A stretch of 64,000 nucleotides of DNA from Solidesulfovibrio sp. (GTDB taxonomy: Bacteria > Desulfobacterota > Desulfovibrionia > Desulfovibrionales > Desulfovibrionaceae): contig NZ_JBCFBA010000010.1 of the NCBI RefSeq assembly GCF_038562415.1, forward strand, positions 83,162-147,161, written 5' to 3'. Under the pieces are notes generated by a model, which made no database searches, was not told the DNA's origin, and was given only the letters and a program-made list of their open reading frames with translations. Positions 42,485 through 50,514 of this stretch are shown in pieces. The first letter of the stretch is position 1; each line of letters starts with the position of its first letter. A program made the position numbers and the translations under genes.

Positions 42485-42847
42485 CTAATCCCAGCGCACG
42501 GCCGCTTCCGACGACTCGCCCCGGCCGGTGATGACCACCTTGCCGACCCGGGCCAGCGTCAGCCGCTCCCCCGGGGTGAGCACCCGGTCGCGGCCGTCGC
42601 CGGTGGCCGTCACCCAGACCGCCCCGCGACGGCATTCCACCCGGCAGGCGCGCGTGCCGCAAAGGCTCAGGTACTTGCCCTGGCCCAGGCGCACGGTCAG
42701 GCTGCGCTCGGCCGAAAAAAGCCGTTGCCCGGCCTCGACGGCCAGGCGCGCCAGGCGGTTGTCGCGAAGGCGCGCGAAAAACACGTCCAGCAATCCCGGC
42801 TTGACCGTAGCAAGCCGCCTGTCTTCCTTGATGCGATCCGCGAACAT
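42485..42847 (-). CDS. DUF2917-family protein
   Basis: 120 residues. The C-terminal half, ACRVECRRGAVWVTATGDGR followed by LTPGERLTL, is the DUF2917 cupin-like pattern. The N-terminal half is basic. It is divergent from a MocR-type regulator 129 bases away; such a pairing is common for this family, and the regulator probably controls it. Function unknown. Confidence 0.75.
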   Translation of the reverse strand: MFADRIKEDRRLATVKPGLLDVFFARLRDNRLARLAVEAGQRLFSAERSLTVRLGQGKYLSLCGTRACRVECRRGAVWVTATGDGRDRVLTPGERLTLARVGKVVITGRGESSEAAVRWD

Positions 42848-42910
42848 GGCCTCCTCCTTGCCCTTGACCCGGGGAACCGCCCCGGACGCGCTTCCCTTGG
42901 ACCAGATTCG

Positions 42911-42956
42911 CTGTTACCATGACAGCCACAGTTTTCAAAAAATTCGGGCATAACAG
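42911..42956. promoter_or_regulatory. Possible operator between DUF2917 and MocR-type genes
   Basis: CTGTTA (42911-42916) and TAACAG (42951-42956) form an inverted pair, and CTGT...ACAG also frames 42911-42925. The site is in the divergent spacer. It could bind the GntR domain encoded at 42977. On the minus strand TTGAAA lies within it as a possible -35 element. Confidence 0.4.
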
Positions 42957-42976
42957 ATTGGGCGGAGGGAACGGCC

Positions 42977-44419
42977 ATGACCCTGCCGGAAACCGATCCG
43001 GGCGTTTTCCGTTACGTGCGCGTGGAAAAGCACATCCTGGGGCTCATCGAATCCGGCAGCCTCAAGTCCGGGGAGCGCATCCCGTCGCTGCGGGCCCTGG
43101 GGTCGCGGCTGGGGGTCAGCGTCTCCACGGTCAACCAGGCCTACCTGGCCCTGGAGCGGCGCGGCGTGGTGGAGGCCCGGCCGAAATCGGGCTTTTTCGT
43201 GCGGCAGGGCCTGGCCGAGCGCCCGCCGGCCCCCCGGCTGTCGGCCCTGCCGGCCAAGCCGCCCACGACCGTCAACCGGGGCGCGCTCATCCGCGAGGTG
43301 CTCGACGGCATGGGCCGGCGCGACATCGTGCCCCTGGGCGTGGCCACCACCGACCTTTCCCTGCTGCCCACCCGCCGGATGTCGCGGCTTCTGGCCAAAA
43401 CGGCGGCAAGCGACCACGTTGTCGGCTACGAGGGCGTGCTCGGCAACCTGGCGCTTCGGCGCCAGATCGCCTGGCGCCTGGCCGAGGCCGGCATCGAGGC
43501 CCGGCCCGAGGCGATCATGGTCACGGCCGGGGCCATGGAGGCGCTGTATATCGCCATCCGTAGCGTGACCCGCCCGGGCGACAACGTGGCCATCGCCGCG
43601 CCGTCCTACTACTGCTTCCTGCAACTGCTGGAAAACTTCGGCCTGCGGGCCGTGGAGCTGCCCTCCCACCCCGACGGCGGCGTGCGGCCCGAGGCCCTGG
43701 CCGCGGCCCTGGACCGCTACAGCATCGCCGCCATCATCCTCACCCCCAACTTCAACAACCCCGACGGCTCCCGCATCCCGGACGCGGCCAAGGCCGAGAT
43801 GGCGGCCCTGGCCGCCGGACGCGGCGTGCCCATCATCGAGGACGACGTCTACGGCGACCTCTATTTCGAGGACGGCCGGCCGCGCTGCCTGGCCTCCTTC
43901 GACACCGGCGGCCAGGTGCTCCACTGCTCCTCGTTTTCCAAGACCCTGGCCCCGGGCTTCCGGGTGGGCTACCTGCTGCCCGGGCGCTACGCGGCCAAGG
44001 CCTTCGAGATCAAGGCCACCACCAACGTCTGCTGCGCCACGCCCACCCAGACGGCCGTGGCCGAGTACCTGGCCCAGGGCACCTTCGAGCGCCACCTGCG
44101 CAAGACCCGGGCCGTGCTCGAACGGCAGGCCCGCATGATGGAGCGGCGCGTGCTGGAGTGCTTTCCCCAGGGCTCGCGCGTCACCCACCCCGGCGGCGGC
44201 ACGGTGCTGTGGATCCAGATGCCCCCGGGCGTGGATTCCATCCGCCTGTTCTACGAGGCCAAGGCCAAGGGCATCGGCGTGGCTCCGGGCAACATCTTTT
44301 CCAGTTGCGACCAGTTCGCCGGTTTCTTGCGCATAAGCTACGGCAACGCCTGGTCGCCGGTGATCGAGAATGCGGTGGCCGAACTCGGCCGCCTGGCCCG
44401 GTCCCAGTGCGACGCCTGA
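42977..44419 (+). CDS. MocR-type (GntR-aminotransferase) transcriptional regulator
   Basis: 480 residues. An N-terminal GntR winged helix (GERIPSLRALGSRLGVSVST, ending VEARPKSGFFV) is joined to a fold-type I aminotransferase domain (NFNNPDGSRIPDAAK, SSFSKTLAPGFRVGY with PLP lysine). MocR regulators use PLP or an amino compound as effector. The divergent DUF2917 gene is the likely target. Confidence 0.92.
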   Translation: MTLPETDPGVFRYVRVEKHILGLIESGSLKSGERIPSLRALGSRLGVSVSTVNQAYLALERRGVVEARPKSGFFVRQGLAERPPAPRLSALPAKPPTTVNRGALIREVLDGMGRRDIVPLGVATTDLSLLPTRRMSRLLAKTAASDHVVGYEGVLGNLALRRQIAWRLAEAGIEARPEAIMVTAGAMEALYIAIRSVTRPGDNVAIAAPSYYCFLQLLENFGLRAVELPSHPDGGVRPEALAAALDRYSIAAIILTPNFNNPDGSRIPDAAKAEMAALAAGRGVPIIEDDVYGDLYFEDGRPRCLASFDTGGQVLHCSSFSKTLAPGFRVGYLLPGRYAAKAFEIKATTNVCCATPTQTAVAEYLAQGTFERHLRKTRAVLERQARMMERRVLECFPQGSRVTHPGGGTVLWIQMPPGVDSIRLFYEAKAKGIGVAPGNIFSSCDQFAGFLRISYGNAWSPVIENAVAELGRLARSQCDA

Positions 44420-44430
44420 CCGGGCAACCC

Positions 44431-44459
44431 TTGCCTTGGTCAGATGATTGCCCTATTCC
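44431..44459 (+). promoter_or_regulatory. Possible promoter of the STAS/RsbU-like pair
   Basis: TTGCCT (44431-44436) and TATTCC (44454-44459) are 17 bases apart. A perfect palindrome TGAACGTTCA follows at 44476-44485. The first gene starts at 44592. Confidence 0.3.
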
Positions 44460-44591
44460 TGACCGGGACGCCGTTTGAACGTTCACGGACGGCACGGACA
44501 ATCTCCGGCGCGGCCTTGGGCCGCCCAGGCGGGGACGGCGACCCGCCGCGTCGCGATCCGGGGGTCGGCCCGGACGAAGGGGAGACGCACG

Positions 44592-44927
44592 ATGCAACGG
44601 CTTTCGCTCACCCGCACGGATCAGGAGATGATCATCGCCCTTTCGGGCGAAATCGTCATGGACATAGTCCTGGAACGCAAGGCCGAACTCGGCCGGCTCG
44701 TGGAGGAATACGACGGCCCGGCCGTCACCCTGGACCTGGCCGCGGTGACGTTCATGGACAGTTCGGGCGTGGGGCTGCTCATCGGCCTGCGCCGGCTGTG
44801 CCAGGAACGGGCCAAGGACTTCAGGGCCGTCAATCCCGCCCCGCCCATCCGCAAACTGTTCGAGACGCTGCGCCTGACGGACTATTTCGCCGTGCCCCAA
44901 GCCCCCGCCGACCTCCCGGCCTCCTGA
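44592..44927 (+). CDS. STAS-domain anti-sigma factor antagonist (RsbV/SpoIIAA-like)
   Basis: 111 residues. VTFMDSSGVGLLIGLRRL carries the phosphorylatable serine of RsbV/SpoIIAA proteins. Such proteins are switched by a kinase (RsbW) and a PP2C phosphatase. The phosphatase-type gene follows 8 bases later; no kinase gene is adjacent. GGGGAG precedes the ATG. Confidence 0.88.
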   Translation: MQRLSLTRTDQEMIIALSGEIVMDIVLERKAELGRLVEEYDGPAVTLDLAAVTFMDSSGVGLLIGLRRLCQERAKDFRAVNPAPPIRKLFETLRLTDYFAVPQAPADLPAS

Positions 44928-44935
44928 CCCGCGCC

Positions 44936-46513
44936 ATGCGCATCGCCATCGCCGACGATTCGGACAGCTTTCGCACCTATCTGGAGAGCCTGCTGCGCGC
45001 CGAGGGCTACGACGACGTCGTCAGCCACCCCTCGGCCGAGGCGCTTCTGGCCGGGCTCGAACGCCCGGACGCGCTCCTGCCCGACCTCGTGCTCATGGAC
45101 TGCATCATGCCCGGCATGGGCGGGCTGTGCGGCACCAGGCGGCTCAAGGCCGACGCCCGGCTGGCCGACATCCCGGTCATCATGGTGACGGTCAGCGACG
45201 ACGAGGAGAATCTGGCCGCCGCCTTCGCCGCCGGGGCCATGGACTACATCCGCAAGCCCCCGCGCCGCGCCGAACTGGCGGCCCGGGTCGGTTCGGCCCT
45301 GCGCCTCAAGCAGGCCATCGACGCCAGAAAGGCCCGGGAACTGGAGCTTCGCGACGAAAAGGACCGCATGGCCGCCATCCTGGAATACGCCCACGACGGC
45401 ATCGCCGTGGTGGGTCCGGGCGGCCGGTTCACCTTCGTCTCGCCCGGCATGGAGCGTGTCTTCGGCCTGCCGCTTCCCGCCTACACCACGGCCGATCGCT
45501 TCATCGCGGCGGTTTTTCCCGAGGCCGCCGACCGGGCCGACCTGGCCGACATCGTGGCCTCGCGCCCGGCCCCGGGCCATGTCTGGCGGCGGCAGTATCC
45601 GTTTACGGACAAAAACGGCCAGCGCCGGACCTGCCAGATCCATTTTTCCACCATGCCGGACGGGGAACTCGTCTGCAACATCGAGGACGTGACCCTTTTC
45701 GCCAAGCAAAAGGAAGACCTCCTCAAAAAGCACAGCCGGCACCAGAAGGACCTGGAAGCGGCGGCCGAAATCCAGCGCAGCCTGCTGCCCAAGCGCTTCT
45801 CCATGTCCGACAGCCTGCGCTTCGCCTGGGAATTCTTGCCCTGCGAAACCATCGGCGGCGACATCTTCAACGTCTTTCCCCTGGGCCCCCACCACGTGGG
45901 GCTCTACATGCTCGACGTGTCCGGCCACGGCGTGGCCTCGTCGCTGGTGGCCCTTTCGGTCTACAATTTCATGCACTACCAGCGGGCCACGCTCATCGAC
46001 CGCTCGGCCGGGGGCATCGACGTGGTGGCGCCACAGACCGTCCTGGCCCGGCTCGACGAGGAATTCCCCTTTGAAAAATTCTCGAAATTCTTCACCATCT
46101 TCTATATGACCCTGGATACGCGCACGGGCCTGGCCCACTACTGCAACGCCGGCCATCCCGCGCCGTTTCGCATCGCCGCCACGGGCGACATCGAGGCCCT
46201 GCCCTGTCGCGGCACCATCATCGGCCTGCGGGGCTTTTTGCCCTTTTGCGCCGGGACCTTGGCCATGCGCCCCGGGGACAAGCTCGTCGTGGTCAGCGAC
46301 GGCCTGGCCGACACGCAGGCCGCCGACGGCGCCTTTTTCGGCGAGGAGCGCACCCTGGAGGCCATGGAGCGCCTGGCCCGGCAGCCCGTGGACGACATCC
46401 TGGCCGGGCTGCGCCAGGCGGCGGCGGCCTTTCTCGGCGACACGCCGCCGCGCGACGACGTGAGCCTGCTCGGCCTCGAATTCGTGCGCGAAAAAACCCC
46501 GGCCGCCGCCTGA
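44936..46513 (+). CDS. Response regulator with PAS and PP2C-type (RsbU/SpoIIE) phosphatase domains
   Basis: 525 residues. The receiver domain (1 to about 120) has acidic pocket residues in IADDSDS, the phosphoacceptor in LMDCIMPGMGG and Lys in YIRKPP. A PAS domain follows (about 140-260). The C-terminal half is a SpoIIE phosphatase (ETIGGDIFNVF, LDVSGHGVASSLVA, SDGLAD and PRDDVSLLGL). It probably dephosphorylates the STAS protein encoded just upstream when phosphorylated by an unseen sensor kinase. Confidence 0.92.
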   Translation: MRIAIADDSDSFRTYLESLLRAEGYDDVVSHPSAEALLAGLERPDALLPDLVLMDCIMPGMGGLCGTRRLKADARLADIPVIMVTVSDDEENLAAAFAAGAMDYIRKPPRRAELAARVGSALRLKQAIDARKARELELRDEKDRMAAILEYAHDGIAVVGPGGRFTFVSPGMERVFGLPLPAYTTADRFIAAVFPEAADRADLADIVASRPAPGHVWRRQYPFTDKNGQRRTCQIHFSTMPDGELVCNIEDVTLFAKQKEDLLKKHSRHQKDLEAAAEIQRSLLPKRFSMSDSLRFAWEFLPCETIGGDIFNVFPLGPHHVGLYMLDVSGHGVASSLVALSVYNFMHYQRATLIDRSAGGIDVVAPQTVLARLDEEFPFEKFSKFFTIFYMTLDTRTGLAHYCNAGHPAPFRIAATGDIEALPCRGTIIGLRGFLPFCAGTLAMRPGDKLVVVSDGLADTQAADGAFFGEERTLEAMERLARQPVDDILAGLRQAAAAFLGDTPPRDDVSLLGLEFVREKTPAAA

Positions 46514-46561
46514 ACCCGGCCGACGGTCATCCCCCTGCAACCCTTGCCACCGGTTCCCCCC

Positions 46562-47491
46562 ATGTCGTTTGCCGTCTACCATGCCGCCCCCGGGCTTCTG
46601 GCCGAACTGGTCGCCGAACTGGGCGACGCCGTCACCGCCGTGCGCGACCCCCTGGTCGTGGCCGACGGCCCGGCGCGCCGGCCGGCTTTCGCCGCCAACG
46701 TCTGGACCGCCCCGGAATTTCTCCCCGCGGACTCCATCGGCCAGGCCGCCAAGACCCTCAAGGCCATCCAGCGCAACTGGTCGGTCGTGCCCAGCGGCCA
46801 TTTCCGCCGGGCGGCGCTGGTGGCCGACAAGCTGCCCAAGGTCACGGCCAGGCCGCTGGTCTTCGGCGCCCCCCTGCCCGAGGCGCCGCTGGGGGCCTTC
46901 ACCCTGTGGGAGGAAAACCTGCTTCTGGCCTCGCCGACGACCAGCGAGCCCGTGCCGGACGGCGTGTACCGCTTCGCCGAGGATCGCGACGGGCCGCCGA
47001 GCCGGGCCTACCTCAAGCTGTGGGAACTCTTCACCCGCCTGCGCTTCGCCCCGTCCCCCGGGCAGCTGTGCCTGGACATGGGCGGCAGCCCCGGCGGCTG
47101 GGCCTTTGTCCTGGCCGGCCTCGGGGCGCGGGTGTTTTGCATCGACAAGGCGCCGCTGGCCCGAAACGTCGCCGCCGACCCGCTCGTGTCCTGGTGCCAG
47201 GGCAGCGCCTTCGGCCTGGACCCCCGCCACGCCGGGGCCGTGGACTGGCTTTTTTCCGACGTGATCTGCTATCCCGACCGGCTTTACGACTGGCTTTCCC
47301 GCTGGCTGGACCTCGGCGCGTGCCGCCGCTTCGTGCTGACGGTCAAGCTCCAGGGGGCAACGGATTTTGCGCTGCTGGACAGGTTCCGGGCCGTGCCGGA
47401 CAGCCGGCTGCTGCACCTGTCCCACAACAAGCACGAACTGACCTTCGTTCGCCTGGCCCCGGGCGAAGCCCTTGCGGGCGAAAACAAGTAA
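46562..47491 (+). CDS. SAM-dependent RNA methyltransferase (FtsJ/RlmM-like)
   Basis: 309 residues. LCLDMGGSPGGWAFVLAGLG is the SAM-binding motif of the FtsJ/RlmM group. The later motifs VDWLFSDVICYP and FVLTVKLQG supply the Asp and Lys of the catalytic K-D-K-E set. The N-terminal half probably binds RNA. The ATG at 46562 lies 48 bases after the phosphatase gene. The RNA target is likely 23S rRNA by analogy. Confidence 0.8.
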   Translation: MSFAVYHAAPGLLAELVAELGDAVTAVRDPLVVADGPARRPAFAANVWTAPEFLPADSIGQAAKTLKAIQRNWSVVPSGHFRRAALVADKLPKVTARPLVFGAPLPEAPLGAFTLWEENLLLASPTTSEPVPDGVYRFAEDRDGPPSRAYLKLWELFTRLRFAPSPGQLCLDMGGSPGGWAFVLAGLGARVFCIDKAPLARNVAADPLVSWCQGSAFGLDPRHAGAVDWLFSDVICYPDRLYDWLSRWLDLGACRRFVLTVKLQGATDFALLDRFRAVPDSRLLHLSHNKHELTFVRLAPGEALAGENK

Positions 47492-47575
47492 CGCCATACT
47501 GCGTCCGGTTCCCGAACATCCCGATCACCGGCCGTCGGGCCGGCAAGCCGCCGTTGCCGCCGGGAGGGTCAGGCC

Positions 47576-48775
47576 ATGAACCGACGCCAGTTTCTCGCCG
47601 CCGCCGCCGTGACGGGGCTGGCGCCATGGAGCATGACGCAGCGGCGCGCCCTGGCCGATGCGGGAAGCCTGCCGGTCGCCGCCATCCAGGCCGTGCTCGA
47701 CGCGGCCGTGTCCGACGACGGCCTGCCCGGCCTGGTCTTCGGGGCGCTCACCCCGCGCGGCGACTTCCTGGGCGCGGCCGGCAAGGCCGACCTGGCCGCC
47801 CCCCGGGCCATGGACCCGGGGGACCAGATACGCCTGGCCAGCGTCACCAAGAACCTGACCGCGGCGCTGATCCTGCGCCTGTGCGAGGAAGGCCTGCTGT
47901 CCACCGGGGACATCCTGGCCGAGCTTTTGCCGGACTGCGGCGTGCCCAACGCCGCGGCCATCACCGTGGCCCAGCTGCTCAACCACACCGCCGGCGTCTT
48001 TGACCACGAGGAATCCACGGACCTCGACATCCTCTCCCCGGCCAACTTCACCAAGGACTGGACCGCGGCCGAGATCCTGGCCATCTCCAACGCCCACGGC
48101 CCGGCCTTCGCGCCCGGCGCCCAGTGGGGCTATTCCAACACCGGCTATTTCCTGCTCGGCCTGATCGCGGAAAAGCGCACCGGCCAGGCCTTCGAGACGG
48201 CCATCGCCCAGCGCTTCCTCACGCCGCTGGGGCTCGCCCGCACGGCCGTCACCCGCGCCGGCGCCCTGGCCGCGCCCCTGACCGGCGGCTACTGCCTGGT
48301 GGCGGACGGGGATTTCCGGGTCATGACCGAGTGGAACATGTCCTGGGACTGGACGGCCGGGTCAGGGGTGTCCACGGCGGCGGAGATGCTCGCCTGGGGG
48401 CGGGCGCTTTTCACCGGAAAACTGCTTTCGGCCGCCTCGCTGGCGGTCATGACCAGGCCCACGGGCAAGGCCGCCGACATCATCCCCGGCCAGGTCGGCT
48501 ACGGCTGCGGCACGGAAGTCTGGACCGCGGACGAGTTCTTCGGCCAGCCCTGCTGGTCCCACGGCGGCGGCAACGGCGGCACCCGGACCTTCCTGCTGCA
48601 CTATCCCCAAGCCCGGCGCACCCTGTTCGTCGGGGCCAACCGCTTCGACTACGCCCCGACGGGCGTCGACGCCACGGCCCTGGTCAAAAACGTCCTCAAG
48701 GCCCTCGTGCCGTACCTGGATTTCCCGGCCCCGACCGCCGTGCCGGCGATCAACGGCCTGTTGCTCGACGCGTAA
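47576..48775 (+). CDS. Exported serine hydrolase (beta-lactamase/DD-peptidase family), Tat-type signal
   Basis: 399 residues. NRRQFLAAAAVTG near the N terminus looks like a twin-arginine signal (two arginines followed by QFL). The SxxK nucleophile is Ser89-Lys92 in ASVTKNLTAAL; YSNTGYFLLG and SHGGGNGG are the second and third motifs of the class C beta-lactamase/esterase/D-aminopeptidase group. The exact substrate is unknown. It ends INGLLLDA. A paralog follows 105 bases downstream. Confidence 0.88.
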   Translation: MNRRQFLAAAAVTGLAPWSMTQRRALADAGSLPVAAIQAVLDAAVSDDGLPGLVFGALTPRGDFLGAAGKADLAAPRAMDPGDQIRLASVTKNLTAALILRLCEEGLLSTGDILAELLPDCGVPNAAAITVAQLLNHTAGVFDHEESTDLDILSPANFTKDWTAAEILAISNAHGPAFAPGAQWGYSNTGYFLLGLIAEKRTGQAFETAIAQRFLTPLGLARTAVTRAGALAAPLTGGYCLVADGDFRVMTEWNMSWDWTAGSGVSTAAEMLAWGRALFTGKLLSAASLAVMTRPTGKAADIIPGQVGYGCGTEVWTADEFFGQPCWSHGGGNGGTRTFLLHYPQARRTLFVGANRFDYAPTGVDATALVKNVLKALVPYLDFPAPTAVPAINGLLLDA

Positions 48776-48879
48776 GCCACCGCCGGCCCCGCCTTCCCGT
48801 GCCGGGCCGGACGGTCTCCCGGTGTCTGCGGGACAGGTCCCGGCAGGCGCATCCGAACCAACCGAAGGAGGGAGGCGAC

Positions 48880-50505
48880 ATGGTGTTTCGCAATCAATCC
48901 CCCCGCGCCGGTGCCTGGTGGCTCGGCCTCGTCCTGTTCGTCTGCCTCGCGGCCCCCGGCCCGGCCCGGGCCGATTGGCTCAGCCAACTCGTCGCCGACG
49001 CCGAGGCCTGGCGGCAGGCCGCCCAGATCCCCGGCATGGCCATGGCCGTGGTCGTCGACGACCAGGTGGTCTACGCCGGCGGCTTCGGCAACGTCAGCCA
49101 GGAAGTCGGCGCGGCGGCCGTGGATGCCAACACCGTTTTCGAGATCGGCTCCTGCTCCAAAGCCTTCGCCGCCGCCCTCCTGGCCGTCCAGGTCGACAAG
49201 GGCAGGCTGGCCTGGGCCGACCTGGCCCAAAGCCGGTTGCCGTCCTTTGCCATGTACGACGCCTGGGTATCGGGCCAGTTCCAGGTGCAGGACCTGCTCG
49301 TCCACCACTCCGGATTGGCCATGCAGTCCCTGCTCGGCATGATGGTGCTCAACTACCCCCCGCAGCGCATCGTGCCGGCCCTGCGCTACGAAAAGCCCGT
49401 CACGAGCTTCCGCACCAGCTTCGCCTACCAGAACGCCATGTACATGGCCGCTTCGCTGCTGGCCGAGCCCCTCACCGGCCAAAGCTGGGGCGAAGCCCTG
49501 CGGGAGACCTTCTTCACGCCCCTTGGCATGTCGCGGACCGTCACCAGCCAGGCCGCCAAGAACGCCTTGCAAAACGTGGCCCTGGGCCACATGATCCTGG
49601 CCGACGGCGGGCTTTGGACCATTCCCGGCGACTGGTCGGGCAATGTGATGTCCGACTACGCCCTCGGCGCCGGGGCCATCCGCTCGAGCGTCAACGACAT
49701 CGCCAACTGGCTGCGGCTCCAGCTGTCCCTGGGCAGTTTCGGCGGCACGCAACTCGTATCCACGGCGCAAATGCGCTTCCTGCAGGCCCCCCTGGCCCTG
49801 GTGGTGGACTATGCCCAGGGGCAGGACATCGACTACTGGGGGCCGGTCTCCTACGGCGGCGGCTGGATGTATTTCGGCTTTTCGCCCCAGCCCTTCCTGC
49901 AGCACGGCGGGGCGGTGCAGGGCTTCAAGGCGAGCATGGGGCTCATTCCCGCAAGCAAGGCCGGCATCGTGGTGCTCACCAACATCGGCGGCAACTTCAC
50001 CGGCGTGCAATCCCTCAACGCCCGCTCGACCACGGCCGACAAGATCGTCTTCCACTTCTACGACCTGTACATGAACCGCGCTGTCACGGCCGGGCAGCTC
50101 GAGGAAAACATGGCCCGTCTGGCCGCCCTCCAGGCCGAGGCGCCATCGGCCCAGGCCGCCCCGGCCGGCGCGGCCAGGGCCGCCCCCCCCTTGGAGCAAT
50201 ACTGCGGCACCTACGTCCACCCGGCCTACGGCTCCTTCACCGTCAGCCTGGCTGGCGGCGGCCTGCGCATCGCCCTGGGGCCGGACGGCTACACCACCGC
50301 CCTCCTCGCCGGCGACAGCGGGTTTTACGCCTATCCCAGGGACTACCCCACGGCCGCCAACCTGACCCTCCCCTTCACCTTCGCCTTCCCCGAATCCGGG
50401 CCGGCGACCATGACGCTCGGCGCGGTCATGGGCTTCCCCCAGGGCGCGGTCTTCACCCGCATCGGGCCCGTGGCGCCGGTGGGGCTTTTGCTCGGCGATT
50501 CCTGA
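48880..50505 (+). CDS. Exported serine hydrolase (beta-lactamase family) with C-terminal beta domain
   Basis: 541 residues. A Sec signal peptide (about 1-31, ending ARA) precedes the serine hydrolase domain: SCSKAF (Ser91, Lys94), FAYQNAMYMAASLL and QHGGAVQGFKA. An Ala/Pro linker near 430 leads to a beta-strand domain (YCGTYVHPAYGSFTVSLAG). This two-domain plan is seen in ABC-transporter-unrelated esterase/penicillin-binding-protein-like proteins. It ends APVGLLLGDS. GGAGGGAGG lies just before the ATG. It is only distantly similar to its upstream neighbour. Confidence 0.87.
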   Translation: MVFRNQSPRAGAWWLGLVLFVCLAAPGPARADWLSQLVADAEAWRQAAQIPGMAMAVVVDDQVVYAGGFGNVSQEVGAAAVDANTVFEIGSCSKAFAAALLAVQVDKGRLAWADLAQSRLPSFAMYDAWVSGQFQVQDLLVHHSGLAMQSLLGMMVLNYPPQRIVPALRYEKPVTSFRTSFAYQNAMYMAASLLAEPLTGQSWGEALRETFFTPLGMSRTVTSQAAKNALQNVALGHMILADGGLWTIPGDWSGNVMSDYALGAGAIRSSVNDIANWLRLQLSLGSFGGTQLVSTAQMRFLQAPLALVVDYAQGQDIDYWGPVSYGGGWMYFGFSPQPFLQHGGAVQGFKASMGLIPASKAGIVVLTNIGGNFTGVQSLNARSTTADKIVFHFYDLYMNRAVTAGQLEENMARLAALQAEAPSAQAAPAGAARAAPPLEQYCGTYVHPAYGSFTVSLAGGGLRIALGPDGYTTALLAGDSGFYAYPRDYPTAANLTLPFTFAFPESGPATMTLGAVMGFPQGAVFTRIGPVAPVGLLLGDS

Positions 50506-50514
50506 ACCCGAGGC

